From NCBI GenBank assembly GCA_021234155.1, contig JAJEKV010000101.1:2895089-2959088 (forward strand): 64,000 nucleotides of DNA, in the 5' to 3' direction. Below, one piece after another: positions 1 to 14,330 of this stretch (position 1 is its first letter; the number at the start of each line of letters is the position of its first letter). This stretch comes from Isoetes taiwanensis. Its lineage: Eukaryota; Streptophyta; Lycopodiopsida; Isoetales; Isoetaceae. The notes under the pieces are model-generated. The model saw only the letters and a list, made by a program, of their open reading frames with translations, was not told where the DNA came from and searched no databases. Made by a program: the position numbers and the translations under genes.

Positions 1-212
1 CATATAGGCACCCATGGAGACTCGAACTTCGAGACACAAGCTTTCGATATCGATCGTAACGTTCCTAACCGGCACATGCGCTTAACCAGCTGGGCAAAAC
101 CGTCTAGGCGTTTATGAGTAGTCGCTTCTACCCATTTTATGTGTGTCTCGGGGCATACGTGCACAACATTCCAAGGTTAGAATACTTTCGGCGGTCTACC
201 ATGGGCGTTACA
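1..212 (-). mobile_element. TRIM element, copy A (partial: internal region and one LTR)
   Basis: Bases 1-54 correspond to the internal part of the TRIM described at 32841-33305, including the B-box-like segment. Bases 55-212 are its LTR, running from a damaged TGTAACG to CGTTACA. On the minus strand this is the 5' LTR followed by the primer-binding region. That region is scrambled here: the TATCAGAGC core seen in copy B is not readable. The other LTR would lie before base 1. Confidence 0.7.
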
Positions 213-798
213 ATGGGTCAGTCACCCTTGGCTTCTACCGTGAATAGATCCCATTATTAGGGGGTCGTCTTCCTCTTTAGTCTTCAAAAGAAAAATGAAC
301 ATGATTTAGGAAAACTTTTCAACCACGAGATCATGCTTAGCGTGAATTTAAAGCTAAACTAGTATAATTCAATTTTGGCATATTTCTAGCTCCTATTATA
401 GATCCCTTTATCCATCCATATTTTACACTCACGTATCCTTATTGAAGACTACTATCTCTAATTGTCAAACCTCCGGTTCATCATGTACCCCTCTGATTTA
501 AAACTACTAAGAACTATGTTCTAAAAAAATCGAAACAAAAATTATATTTCTAAGTAGAATCCCGAGCATTAAAAGAAGGTGGTAGTATAGGTAATGATTG
601 TAAGGAAAGTACTCAAATTCATGCAAAGCATATCCTTTCTACTACAGTCCGTATTTTGTGGTGAAAAGGCAGATTAAATACCTTGAATAGGTCCTGATCA
701 ACGTCCTAAAAACTTCTGAGAAGAGCCGGTTTTGAGTTTCCTCGGCCACCCCTCCACCTCGGCCCGTCAGCCTGGGCCACCTATCGTTTTTAAGACAT
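213..798 (-). pseudogene. RGG-rich gene, copy A: exon 1 (682-798) and part of exon 2
   Basis: This is the copy A counterpart of 33311-33896. The exon 1 start is at 798 (minus strand) and its donor lies at about 682. The part of exon 2 next to the TRIM lies at about 213-290. At the place where copy B has an in-frame TGA in exon 1, copy A reads CGA (Arg), which keeps the Arg-Gly repeat going. Other positions in copy A are shifted by small indels, so neither copy alone gives a clean frame. Confidence 0.55.
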
Positions 799-3700
799 CT
801 CAAATCTCCTAGTGTAACAGAAGCCGGAAGGTCGCTTGGATAACCGCTCGGGCTGCTTGAAAAAAAAGAGCCGCTAAAAATATTCTACACCGCATGAAAA
901 ATTGAATTTCAAGAGAACCCAATATGTGATTTGAAATATTCTTGACCTAAAAATAATAATGATGAAGATTCACTTTAAAAAAAAGAACCCTCCGGCCCTG
1001 GACTTCTTTCATTGAGTTTTTAAATACCAATCTACCGAAGTTCTTTCTATTGATTATTTTTATCCGTTGTTGTGTATTTTATCTTGACTAATTTTGCATG
1101 ATGTGCTTAAATTGATGAAATCGTGCATAAATTGAGAACAATATGGGTGTAAATGTGGAGACCCATATGTGCAAAACAAAGAGCTAAGACTAAGAAAAAA
1201 AATAAATTTTGTTTGATCTTACTCACAAATCTATGATTTCATTTACGCCATATATTGTGCTTTTTTGCATTTAAGTTTTGCCCCCTTGGACACCTTGCCG
1301 CTTGACACGGAAAAAGTTGTTTTGTGCCTATAGCACTATAAAACACATTGATGACATTTTTTCTTTTCCTCAATTTATCGCCATGATATATATAATCTTA
1401 CCCACCGCCCCCGCTTGCATAAAGCATGCTCTTATCATGATCAAATTAAAAGAAGCCAATCTGCATGCCTTCTTGCCCTTTTAGTTTCATTCTTTTTATT
1501 TCTAACCTTTTTCTTCCATATTCTATCCATCTTTTTCTCGGGCCATGAATCATTCCCGCCCGTAATCGAGAAGAAGCTTTTGCCATTCTTTGTGCCTTTA
1601 CTATTTGGCGGTAAAATGACAGGAGAAAAGGGAAGGAGCAAGTGAAGGCTAATGTTTGAATTCCTCCAATATTTGAAGGCATCAAAAAGAAATTGCACAA
1701 GTTTTTTCTTTTTTATTTAAAATGATTATGGATGGTATGATGGATGTCTTGACAGCCTAGAAAGGCGCAAAGCAGATCCCATGAACTATATAAAAAGTGA
1801 TGAAAAAAGTATAAGTGATGTGAAAGGGATAGAGCGCCGCCATACGGCCAGGTAGGCGAGGGTGCCACCGACACGGATGGGACTTGCCACCCTCTATAAT
1901 TGATGAAGATGAAGTGATGTTAGAAGTTTTTAGTATTTTTTCCTTTTGGAAGACTTCTAAGGTATTTTTTGAAGACTTGAAGACATTTTGAAATTGGATT
2001 TTTGTTAAGTTGTGATGCTATTTTTGAGGACCAAATTGAAGACATGAAGTTCAAATGAGGATTTTTGAAGAATTCATTGGGGCGATGAATAATCACAGGG
2101 GGAGGGAGGGGAGGTGGGGAAGGGAGGGGGAGGGGGGGGGGGTAACATTGTGTGTTTTATCTCTTGACTCACGGAGGAGGAATTAGCAATGTTGTGTGTT
2201 TTATATTGACCGGCTATTTTTGCATGATGTGCTTAAATTGATGAAATGTGTGCATAAATTGAGAACAATATGGGTGTAATATGGAGAAAATGTAAAAAGC
2301 GGCAAATATTGTGGGAGGAAGCATTTATGATAATCGGCGGGAATCTATGGACTTGAAGGAGTATTAAAGTCCTTAAAAAATATTTTCAATGGTTGACATT
2401 CCGCTGGATGATGTGTCATGAATCGGAAGAGCATGGTAGTTGCAAGGAGTTCTAGATGGCCTAGATTTGATGTGTTGAGTTGGCAAGAGATCTAGTGAAC
2501 TTATGGTAGTTAGAATTTAGATCTAAGGTTGAGATTTTTGGCCCAAATCGGTGGCGAGGATCAAGTGTGTAGCCAAAAATTGTGAAGAAAGCAGGCCAAT
2601 TTTGGAAGATGACATCACGGGCAAAGTTCTTGAAGTTGTGAGTATCTTTCTTGGACGATAATATTATGTTGAAGTATGATATTTTGAGTATGGTTATGTG
2701 ATTCTCTCATCTATTATCTCTCAATTTTTCTAATCCCAAATGAAGTTATGATATGAATTGGTGCAAGAATTTATGATGGAATGATTATGTGGTGATGTAT
2801 GATGCCGCGAGAGTGAGGCTTAGCCTCTCTCCATATACTTTGAATTTGCTTTTAGTTCTTTGGTCTTGAGTTTGCCTTGGATGCGTTGACCAAACTAACA
2901 CCCCCTAAATGTAGTTAACCTAATCTTTCTTCCAATGCAATTTTCAGAAGCCTTTTCTGCTTCCCGCGCTGTGATTTCGGGAACTTCGATTGACTTTCTC
3001 AAGAATGGCTCTGGCACGCGATCTCGTTCCTATAACTTATACAAACTATTTAATCCATTTTGTAACCAGGACCTAACCCATTTTTGAAAGGGTTAAGCTA
3101 CATGTATATAACAAACAATCTTCATATAAAAGCATGTTTAAGTTGCGCTTTCGACACGACAAGTTATGTGCAGCAATAACTCAACCAACTGTTTATTAGC
3201 AAAATTTGTACCCATGTCTTGCTCTTGTACAAGTGGAATCCCACATTGCTTCAAACAATTATAGGAATGCGATGAGTAGAAAAAGTTCAAACAATGAACA
3301 TCATTTTATTCAAAGGCGGAAACAAATAAGCCAATAAATGCATTAAAACATAAAAAGCCTGAAACAGGACCAATGACACTAAATTTCTAAAAAATGCATT
3401 ATCCAAAAGTCATATTAGTTGGAAGGAAAAGACTTTATTTTCTTGATAGGAGATGCCTTCTCATCAAATTTGACAATGATCCACATAATAGAATAATATA
3501 CAAAAGCACTAAAACACTTTAACTTCTTAAACATAGGTTTCATCTCACGTGAGAACAATAGTTTCTCTACAAGATGAAAACAAAAGGCCTAAAACACAAC
3601 ACACATAGCTCCTATTGATTGAATGTGCAAACTCTATTTGGTTATTGCTAAGCTAAAGAAACCATATTGCAAAAACAAAGAATCTGCCAAATAATTTTAT

Positions 3701-6235
3701 CTCATTAATTTTAGACTGCTCTTCTAGGACCCAATCTATATAATCCAACATCACAAAGTAATTTACGATGATCCTTTTCTTGAGTTATCGCTTGCCCCTG
3801 CTTCTAGAAGTTACATTTAGTCATGTACATCACAGTACGGGGACTATTCAGCACCGACGGACCAGGTCAAGGCGAGGATCCATGATGGGAGCCTTGAGGT
3901 GGGTCCGTCCAGGCCCGGCGGGGCCAGCCGCCCGGTGAGACCCGCCTTGGAGTCAAAGAGCGTGCCCAAGAGGAGGACAAGTGGCAGACGTCACGCCGGC
4001 TTATCGACATCGGTGTCCCGGCGTGACTTTAGAGCACCTCAAGAGCCTTGCCGGTATTCCTGCAAATCAAGCCTCCTTCCGAGTCGGCCGCAGGAATCGG
4101 CTTGATTAATACATATTGGGCCAAGGCATTGTACCTATATATATGAGTAGAGCTAGCACTTCGATTTTTAGATGGTTTTTGGTCTTATCTCATACTGTCT
4201 TCTCTCGATTCGCGAGCTCATGTATCTGAATTGATATCAAGAGTTTGGTTCTCTTCATTTGTGTTCATTGTCCTTTTGTTTTTCTTGTTTGTCTCTTTCC
4301 CTTCCTTAGTTTCTTTGCAAATCCCGCTGTGACACAACTTACCGGATTCTCCCCCTGCTTTTGATCCACGTCCTCACTCCTAGTGAGGGCTGTCTTAAGT
4401 GTGAGTTCCCCGAACCCGGACTCCCAAACAATTTCAAATGGACTTTTCAATTCAAGCTAAAATCAATTCTTCAAGTTTAACCCCCAAACTAATTACGAGA
4501 GTGAACATTAGAATAGTGACACATGTTTTTGGGAAAGGATTCATCTTGTAGGGCATCATGTGAGTGTCATGTGGACCTTCAACTCTATGATATTCAATGG
4601 AAGAAACATGATATATAGATGACATCTCATTTGCTCTTCTTCAAGCTATTACAATCATCTTTCTTGACAAAATCTACAAGAGATCTGGGGAGAAAAGAAC
4701 TACGAGAGTCCGTAATATCATTTTATTTCGTTATACAATCCTTGTTATTCGAGCACAAGTGCCCCATAAGCATATGGTGATGGTAGCAAATACAACCGCT
4801 ACAAAAATAGAAGTAAGTTTATCCATAAGAACATCATCGTAATCAAATGATTTGCATATTAGAAGTAAAATTTATTCATAAAAAACATCAAGTAATCCAA
4901 GATTATGAATGCAAAATAGACACTACTTCATGATTACAACTTGTGATTTAGACATGATATACTTGATGGCAATATCATTTCATTGTCTATTCATTCCATT
5001 TGAACCAACAACAAAATCCCAGTGGCACCCGCTCTATATCTCTACATATTTCAACATAAACCACATGCTTGAAGGCACGTTTCTTCCTTAGATTCTATTA
5101 ATTTCTTATAGCCAAGTCCTGTCTTCAAATCCTCATAATATGTCATTCTCTTGAGGGTCTAATGGTAATGACCATGTCATACCAGATCTATGTAGATACT
5201 TCCTCTCAATGCAGCCCCTCAATTAGATACAACAATCCATTTAATTTGTCATTTTTATCCATAACTCCATTATTTAACTATGGGTTCATTTATCTTTAAA
5301 GTTCCATGCTATTGCTATCTTGTGGAAGTACTACAAGCTTCGTAGGCCTGATTCATCTTAATTTCAAGGATCTCAAATTGATTATGATCACTTTTACAAT
5401 TTCTCGATTACTAGGTTCTTCAGTATGTACACCCCTCTTCTAGGCCCCAATTGTGAATTGATAATTTAGGCCTTGTATTAATCCTGCAGGGTTACAATAG
5501 AAAAGCATAAATTGACAATAGATAGTACATTTCTATTTCTTCTTCCTCCATGGTTTCTTTCATTTTGTTTGATTGCTTTTATTCTTGATGCTTCCATCTT
5601 TGCCGTAGAAGTACCAATCACATCATTTATTTAAATACGCATCTAAAACCATGGTGTGTACTACGCTAGAGGGCGTCGACCAATAATGGACCAATAACCA
5701 ATAGTGGCTCACAGAAAATGGATCATATTTTCTTATAATTACATTCTTTATGCATTAATGTGGGATCTTAAAATAACGCCAAATATGGACTTCTAGGCTT
5801 TGATCCTGAGTCGTTTATTTTTAGTAATAGTATCTCATCCATTACCTTTAACAAAGTAAGAGGTCCTATGACGGATAATCCTAGCAAAATTCTTCTTACT
5901 TTAAGCATCCTCCTGTGGAAGCATTTCCAGGGTAACATATTGCAAACCATGTTCTAGAAAGATTGTAAATAGCATTTTCGGGGAAAGGCAACTCTTTATG
6001 CGTGAATGTCAAAAGGCTTTTCAAAGATCACTTATTTCTTCATGCAATAGAATGCCAAAAACTTTTCAAGATCACGATTTTTTTTTTACAATGCTTTTCA
6101 TGAGTGTGCATCCATTGATTTTACTTCTTCTTTTTTTGGTTGTCTTATTTCTTATATTTACACAACAAGAAGCTTTTACCATATTCCCCTACCGAATACC
6201 GCCGTAATGCCATATACAGAGGATGAGAGTTGTTT
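799..6235. other. Non-coding stretch of copy A
   Basis: No gene is recognised. The stretch is AT-rich, and the short open frames are not conserved in the parallel copy at 33897-39240. It contains a G-rich run at about 2097-2143. At about 3840-4260 there is an LTR-like segment with a TATATATA box near 4137, matching 36900-37500. Imperfect repeats of 40-50 bp lie just before the LINE relic (about 6000-6070). Confidence 0.6.
2097..2143 (+). repeat. G-rich purine run (copy A)
   Basis: Nearly pure G with scattered A and a T, followed by TAACATTGTGTGTTTTAT, a phrase that recurs about 50 bp further on. It has several G-runs of three or more and could form a G-quadruplex. Copy B has the same run at 35193-35236 with a different length and composition, as expected for a slippage-prone or poorly called tract. 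Confidence 0.7.
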
Positions 6236-7850
6236 TGGCGGGATGTGTGTCGACGCCAAGCATTCTACCGTTAGGTATTCCGGGTCCGGGCAAATTCTCT
6301 CCACTTCAACACTTTTTGGCCTCTACATTGACCGCTTAGAGCCTGCTTACTAAGCATGAGGGGGATGGCATGTACAACTTTGTACCAAGTCACCTGGGCC
6401 ACCATCTATGCGACGATGTTGGACCTTTCCCCGCCCACACCTCCCGTAAGCTAAGGGCCAGCCTCATCCGCCACCTTGCATAATATTCTCAGCTGCTACG
6501 ACATGCGCGGAATCTGGCCAAGACCAGGTGGTTCTCATATCCTCTTTCACGCTTTACCCCCACCGGGTGACTCACATATCTGGGGACAAGCCCAGTGGGA
6601 GGTCAATGCCTCACCTACAAGTACCTAGGGGTGGAGAGTTCCCTCCCCCGCCTCATAGGAGGCCCATCCGGCTAAGGTGACAGCCAGGGCCGAAAACGCT
6701 TTTATGCCATGCGTGCATCAACAGCCACCGCGTAGCCTCTACATGATCGGGGCCATCAACACATCTGCTTCGTGTGTGCCGGTCAGCCCGCCCTTCCGTG
6801 AGGTCGAAAGTGCTAGGGGCCCTGGCTTCAAATTTTGGCGACCAATTCGAATGACTTGAGCAAAAAGTGAAGGCATTTTGGCACCTGCACTTGGGTGAAA
6901 CCTTCAGCCCCCATCGTGACTCTCTCTGGCCAAGTAGAAACCGATTCTTGCCTCTTCACGATGTACCTCTTGATAGACATACATCGCCTATTTTCGTAAA
7001 AGTGGTTACTATGGGTGATGTTACCTCGCGACTGCTTTTCTTTACGCCGGGTGGGTAATGGGGCCCGGGCAGCTGCTCGTGGGCCTCGCGAGGGGTAAGA
7101 GAGACGCTGGTTCGCATGGAACGCGTGTGAGCAATGTATGTGCGCGGTAGTGGGACATATATAGAGGCCCCATCGCGGGACAAACATGGGAGTACCTGAC
7201 GCTTTGCTTCCTCGGGTAAGCTCGGGACCCCCGCCAGCCAGAGCAAAGCCAAGACGCTCATTACAAGGAGCACATCAAACCCGGGCTACACCCCGGCCCT
7301 CAAGTAGCCTCTACCAAGGCTTCCACCGGCCTCGAAAAGCGAGATACTCATTGCCTCCATTCGCATGTGCCTACCCACCTTTGCACGAGACTTCCGGGCA
7401 GTGGGATTGGGAGCCCCGCCGATTGCTGGCACGCCGACGGGCTATTGAGGGATGAGTTCCCACACTTTCCGTGAGTTGCCCAAAGATTCGGGGCCGTGAT
7501 CCCGCCGATAATGCCTTTAGTACCTACTACTGCCCCTACATTTGCTAATGAACACACCCTCATTACATGCCTCTGTGTATCGCATATCCGTGAGGTGTTG
7601 ATCCGCGGAGCCCACCCCTTTTGCCCCTCTCTCTCACCGGCCGCTCACCGACGCACTACGTACCTGCATACGAGCGTATATATTTTGCAGTGCTCGGCAT
7701 TTCCTCGTAGATATTGGAATGTATTTGTCGTACAGCTGATTGTCGCACCAGTTTTCCTAAAAATCGGGGTTTTTCAACTGGGTAGTAATCCGGTCGCTTT
7801 TGTATTGGGTCCCATAGACCCATTGGTCTCCTCGTGGGATCTATGAAAAT
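6236..7850 (+). pseudogene. LINE-type reverse transcriptase relic, copy A
   Basis: Counterpart of the relic at 39240-40845. Traces of the RT fingers/palm (a phrase close to FGLYID at about 6317-6345) and of the C-terminal region (about 7300-7600) are readable in changing frames. The catalytic YADD seen in copy B is broken here by a one-base loss at about 6403-6415. The 3' end near 7850 carries the same CCCATAGACC tail as copy B. It is non-functional as read. Confidence 0.6.
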
Positions 7851-10800
7851 ACCTTCTTTTTTCTTCCAAAATCCAACAAGAAAAGGCCTAAAATTTTGTG
7901 TTTTTAACCATGAAATGTATATTTATTGTAAATAGCTTGGAAAAATAAAGACTTCAAGTCGGATTGTTGGATGAGATTTCACAAATGGAAATCATAAATT
8001 GAAATAGATGGCTCATAAATCATGCTTTATATTCCCTTAGGCACAGAGCATGGAGACAAGATCAAAATTGTTACAATGGGCCTTTAATGTTCGGCTTCTA
8101 TTTGGTGTAACCTTTATCTAGCCTAATATGAATACAATTTCATAGTCAAATTATCAATGTAAGGGAATTTGTTACTTTATTCAAAGAACTCCAAGGATTC
8201 ATAAATGATCTTGGGAAAGTTCCTAACAATCCAAAAAAGTCCTACAATTTTAAACTGTGTGGCCATACATTTACCCAAATGATCCATTTTACTCATATTC
8301 CCTCCGAAGTTTTGGGGGAAAAAGCTCATTTTCTTACCTCAAATCATTATTATTGATAGTCAAAGAGGAGATTACATGTTTTAAATTGAGCATATATTAA
8401 TGAAAACCAGCCCTATGTATTGATAGAGTCCTTTGTGGAGCCGGCGGAGATTTAGTGGAAACATATATATTCTGTGACACTATCTAGGTTCAAAGACGCT
8501 TAATATTAATTATATTTCAAATGGAATTAATGGGCATTATGCACCCATCGCCTCTTTCCAAGCGAGAGAAACTAAGAAAAGGAGAAATTTAATTTCAATA
8601 ACAACAATACAAAAAAATTAATTTTTATTTTGGTTTAAATCAGAGTTCTTCAAAGGGTCTTATCTAAAGCGTAGTAAATCGTGTATCTCATGTTCCATCA
8701 GAGCTCCCAGAGACAAAGAGCTCAAACCTCGGGTTTATAGAAACGGCTAGGCCATCTAAGGACAAAGCAAGCATTGGTATATAGTCATCCATGCCGAGTC
8801 CCAAACATACTACTAGATATTTAAGAATTTATTCCTCGAATCCTAAGGACTTTAATTTTCACATCATTTTTAGATCAAGAGAACTTTGGAGTCGCTCACT
8901 TTAAAATGTGGAGCAAAAAGATATCTTCATAAAAAAATAGGTGAATCAAGTTGGAAATGATTGAAGGATTTCCAAGAAGAATAGATATGTTTGGTGGATA
9001 ATGACCCAATTAAGTGTCGCTTTGAGTATGGATCAGTTGCATAAACTCTCCAACATGGCACCTAGCGGGATGAAGTTGAAGAAAATTGGGTATCCTCAAG
9101 TAACACTAAAATGTTTAATCCCCCTACGCTGCCTATTCTCTTCCCCAAAACAGGGACCCCAGATATGTAAGAAAAAGCCAACGCCAAAGACGTTGATTTG
9201 GTTGAAAAATTATTTACAATTTTTTGCACTCATATTTGGTGTACTTTTGTAACTGCATATAGTTTATATTCATATAAAAGATGCTTTTTATGAAGAACTC
9301 TGACTTTTTGCATTTTTCTTCCTTATAAAAAATTCATCTTATCTTTACCTTATTCTCATTTGCTATGCTTTGTTCTATCCAATGCCATGCGTAAGTATAT
9401 AATACACAACTCATGCATTATTTCTAATAATTCACTTTCAGAAAATGACGCGCATAGGGCACACACGCACGCGCGCGCGCGCGGGTGTCTGCACGCATGT
9501 GCCTTCACGCAAATTTTTAATCAAAATCTAGTTTAAATGCCCGAAGTTCGAAAAAAAATGTGGAATACCCCCAAACAATGAAATTGGTGGTTAAATTGAG
9601 CCTATAGGGTTATTGTCGCTTATGCATTGAGAAAGATAGTCTATGGAAGTTTTAACATTTCTCTCGGATAAGCCAGAGGTGTGGAGGTTTGTAGTTATTA
9701 TAGGTACTTTTCTGCAATGACGCTTTGAGATGATTGCTTTGGCCTTGCCAGTCATTTACCACGCCCAATCCCTTTCGGTATGGCTTTTGCCCTAATGTGT
9801 GACTTTCGTGAGCAAAACGAAAAGAAGCTTGTGTTGTCATTCTAACCGCCTATAACAAGATATGTGGGATGCAAACCATAGAAGGCCAAGATATTGGTAA
9901 TGTAGTATGATGATAGAGGGTTTAAATCCTCAATTGTAATACTTCAAATCTTATCCTTTGTAATTTTATGAAATGGAGAGTAGCATATGATAGTCCAAAA
10001 TCCGGCACTACATTGGAATGTGGATCTTACTTTGAGGGGCCAATTTCTTGGATTATAGATTGTTGCTTCTGATCCAAAATGTTAAAAATTCCTTTTGATC
10101 CAAAATGTTAGAAATTCCTTTTGCACCGTGATCCTTATATGATATTTCTATGGCAAATTTTAGGCTAAAGGGAAGTTCAAATCCCTATCCCACATGCAAG
10201 AAAGCATCTGTTGTACTTTTGTATTTTGTGGCAAATTTCTGGGCTTTGAAGAAGGGTTCAAATCGTGATTTATTTTTTATGCAAGAACGCATCTAGGTAA
10301 TTTTTGTTGGCTATGGTTCAATAATTGTAGTGTGATATGGAAAATCTAACTCCATCTTCATTTCCAAGGGCAGCCCTGCTTTGTCCATTGGTAAATATCC
10401 CTTCTTACATTAATGTTAAGTTTTTAAGACCAGGAATCAACCATTAGGGAATGATGCAAAATAAACAAAAGTTGTTTGAACCAAAATTAGTTCCAACCTT
10501 GGCAGATCCAGTTTACTGTCAAAAGGGGCCTCGACCCTACCAGACATAACAATTTTTGTCTAGTTTAATGGTGAAAATAGACTTCATTCTAGGTGTTGGC
10601 ACAGTGCTTGAATTTATATCAACATATGCCAAGTTTTAAGCCAGCATTACATTGCCTTTGAAGCAAAACAGGGTTGGAATTTCCTTATCTTCATAGCAAA
10701 CGTGCAGGCACATGCAAAGCCCTCTAATTGTGCATACAAATCAAAGGCCTGTACAAGAGCTTGCATATGATCACACTTCTCGTGTATTACAGTTACAACT

Positions 10801-10880
10801 CTTATGTGGGAGTAAAAGGGCTCAATTTTCTGGAGCCTACACAATAAATAAAATAATAAAATATTGATGGGAAGCACAGG
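7851..10880. other. Non-coding stretch of copy A
   Basis: AT-rich DNA parallel to 40846-43848. No frame is conserved between the copies. It contains a CA/CG microsatellite at about 9460-9484 and local direct repeats at about 10070-10310 (units around TTGATCCAAAATGTTA and GCAAGAA-GCATCTG). Confidence 0.6.
9460..9484. repeat. CA/CG alternating microsatellite (copy A)
   Basis: An alternating purine-pyrimidine tract of CA then CG dinucleotides, followed by GGGTGTCTGCACGC. It is also present in copy B at 42413-42439 with more CG units. Alternating CG is a Z-DNA-prone sequence. Confidence 0.8.
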
Positions 10881-13141
10881 CTACTTCCCCCTTTTAATTT
10901 ACAGTGCACATAAAAAAAACCTGACCCCCAAAAAATCCAAGAGCCTGACCAACAACGTTCCACTGAAAACATATATACCATGCCTCATTAGTTAGGTATT
11001 ACAAAAACAAAGCAGAACCAGGTATAGAAGGAAAAGGCCAATAAAGTAAAATTACTGTGATCAAAATGGCAGTCCACCAAACAAAGGAACCATCCAAACA
11101 ATATTGTCCCAAGATCCTGCAAAAAACAGAACGAGCGATTAAACTTTAGTTCAGAATACTTTTTAAAGAAGTTCTAGATGAATGCTTATACCTTTATATT
11201 CCACACATTGTCTAAAAGCCAATGGTGAGTTGAGTGATGTGTTCAAAAAAATATAAAATAATTAAGATACAGAATGCTAAGATGCAACGAAAAGCCATAG
11301 TATGGCCTGAAAGCAGAAAAAACAGTTGTAAGAACTACACAAATGATAAACCTTCAACTGAAGTAATTAAAGAAGAAAAACCTTACCTGAAAACCTAGTG
11401 AATGCATATATGGAAATCGCGAGTGCTGTGCCAAGTTCACCAGTCAGAAAAGGTCCACAAAAGTAGTAATGGGCCACAGATCAATCCTGGTACACCAGAG
11501 ATGAGCCTATTGTGAACCATTTGATATTTTTCCAAAAAGAAACAGAGAATAACATAATGTAACGGCAGTGGGGATGGGTTGATCTGACATAATAGAGCCA
11601 TTGACGATCAAAAACTCCCTCTAAATAGCCAGGGCAAGACGAGTCTAAAATGCATAATGATATTGCAAGGAGATGTATATATTTGCCCCTTACACATGGA
11701 ATAAAAGAATTCCAAAGTGTACAAAGAGTGGTGGTCCAAACGAGGGTTTGATAAAATGGCAGACATATTGGTCCATTCTATGAGAGTAAGACATAGAGGT
11801 AATAATTAACGATATCAAGAGTGGTTGCACCTAACCGTGGTATATATATAAGCAGATAAAGTGTTATTCCAATGGGCTAAACAAGGCTTATTATGAGGGG
11901 GAGCTATCTTTTACCGCTACACCACATTTTAGTCCTAAAACTATTAAGCCTCCAGTTGCTTTTCTCCTGGAAGGCAAAATACCCATTGTAAACATTTTAT
12001 TTTCATAGTCATGGAGTAGTTAAATGCCAAATGTAACAAAAGCATATTGTCTGGCTATATAATTTACATACCAACACTGGCAATCATAGCAAGATAATAG
12101 CAGTTGTGATATTGGCTAATCACCATAGAATATCCACCAATATCAAATGAGAAACTCCTAACTCCAGCAAGTAATGCCCCTATCACAATAACAAACACAC
12201 TGTAAAAAGATGTTAGTAACATTTCAAGTATCAGCAAGAGAATAACTCAGTCATAATAAACCTGCCAACAATGGGGAGGAATGTCGTTGACCCATGATTA
12301 CATATATTCCATAACCATTGTAAAGAAGACGGTGGTTCTAATGTAGGGTTGTATACATGGGTTAACTAACTCCTCTTTAGCGATGCCATCCCAACTACCT
12401 AACAAACAGAACAACATTAACATAACAAAATGCAAGATAATCAGCAAAGACCAGAGACCCAGGTTTTACCATGTACAATAGATATGACAAGGAAAGTGGA
12501 GATGTTTTCTTCAACAGTCGAAGTGGAACTATTCCTCTTTACTGGAGCATCTTTTCCCCAAGAAGGTCCATATGCTCAATCTCAAATGTTATTACATTCC
12601 AAGAGCGTAAAACATACAGGAGCAGGGGTCGAGCTTACCATCTGACTTTGAAAGTTTACAGTGATTATGCATAGAAGAACTCCTAAAACCATCCTTGCTG
12701 GCATTTCTACAAAACCAATATGTTACCTGAAAAAGCGTAATAACATTTGCACATGGAAACTGTATGATGATAATGTTGCCTTGTTGAAGAAAGCAGGAAC
12801 ATTACTGCAAGTCCAACTCACATATTAGGTGAAATGATAAAACTTGCTAATCATAGCCAAAAATGCTGAACAAAACTTAATATATATTCATAGGGGAGAA
12901 ACTATAGGGCATTCTAATGCCATGTACAACTTCTAACTGATCCATTGGTTTTCATTATCTGGAAGATGGAACTCTGTTCTAGATTTACATAGTGGTGAAG
13001 AAACGTAACCTACCAGCACACAGGCCATAAGATAAGGCAGCAAACAACTTTTTGCTCATCTTATCGCTCTTCCTGGAAACTCTTCGGTCCCCCATAGCAA
13101 GGTCCCAACCGGATCGTGATTTTATCAGCAGGGAGCATCAT
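10881..13141 (-). pseudogene. UGNT1-like nucleotide-sugar transporter gene, copy A
   Basis: Collinear with the nine-exon gene at 43849-46050. The start codon is at 13141 and the stop at 10881-10883, both on the minus strand, and the same exons and introns can be followed between them. Most exons carry one or more single-base insertions or losses relative to copy B. Examples are exon 1 around GGTCCCAACC, exon 7 where an extra TA appears, and exon 9 with a longer A-run. As read it would not give a full protein. The errors sit in CAG/CTG contexts and homopolymers, so true function cannot be excluded. Confidence 0.65.
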
Positions 13142-14330
13142 ACAACAAACTGCGACATCAAGCAGGATCAGCACAGCCCTAGGCTATATCTGGACCATAC
13201 CGCTAATTCCAGATCACCGCGTTCAAACAGCAACTGCCTCTAAATCTATATTAGATGCTCGCAGAAAAGAACCCAATTTGGTGAAAAAAAACAGAGAATA
13301 TGCAAAAGGACAATGCCTTTAAATTTCTTTGGACCGACAAAAATAAAGGATTGGAGCATTGGAAGAAGGGCTGGATCAGAGAGCATAATGGGCTGTGAAG
13401 ACGGATGGGTAGGCGGCGCCCAAGGCAACTGGAGGAGGAGGAGGAAGATTTTATTACTGTTTCTCTACGTTTAAAGGTCAAGACCTTTAATCCCATAAAA
13501 GACCTTGGACTTTGATAAATATATTGACATCCGCCATGGGTGTACATTTTTTTGCCCTTTTCTTGGAAAAGCTTAAAAGCCTGCCGCCATGTTTATCCCT
13601 TTTGTTCGTTCTTATTGCCTTGCTTAGGCCCTTCGTCTATGCCACTTTGATGTTAAAAAATTTCTATTCTATTCTATCCAGTTTTAACATTTAACAGGGG
13701 AGGTTAACCTTCCTTCTTGCAAGTTATGGCCATCATCGAGGTGAGTTCCATGGATCAAAACTTCTTGACCCCTTTTGTTTGGGAACGTATGCACCAATAT
13801 TTGTCATAGCCGGGTAATTTGGAAACACTTCAGGGATGTTGGTATTGAGGGCTTGGGATTCCATTGCAAAACTGAAAAATATGTTTAATCCGGAAGTGGC
13901 AATCGATGGGTTTATCCCACCATAGCGTAGTAAAGGCAAAGGGATATACCGTAGGACTTGATGTGATTAGGTACTTTTAGAAGCTGGTCCTATTCCTTCT
14001 TTAGGTGTCATACTTTAGAAGGGTTCCTATCTTCTTTAGGTGTCATTATTCTATAAGAAGGTATGGAGGAAAATGATGTCGATAAATGTTAAGCCGCTAA
14101 TGTTGCAGCCTATTCAATATTAACTATATCAAGTGGGGGTTAACTATATCAAGTGGGGGTCGTGTGTGGAAAAGGAGTTGGCTCTCTCTCTATAGTACCT
14201 ACCCCTCCCCGAGAAGACGGGTGATCTCCGCCATAGTACCCATATGGTGGGGGGAGAAGAGGTGAGGCTCTCTTTGAGTACCTCCCCGGGTGATACCCTC
14301 CTCATTTAGCTGGCAATTCTTTCAATCTTC
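13142..14330. other. Spacer with short tandem duplications (copy A)
   Basis: Parallel to 46051-47209. It holds two imperfect copies of a 36-bp unit (about 13966-14047, around TTCTTTAGGTGTCAT) and two copies of a 21-bp unit ending in a G-run (about 14121-14160, TTAACTATATCAAGTGGG). No gene is recognised. The frame open in copy B (46631-47014) is broken here. Confidence 0.5.

Noticed and set aside
6828-7273. Long minus-strand open frames of 105-119 residues
   Set aside because: They lie opposite the LINE relic, are absent from the parallel region of copy B, and have compositions expected from antisense GC-rich codons.
9460-9484. CRISPR or other structured array
   Set aside because: Simple dinucleotide repeat without spacers, in a plant genome.
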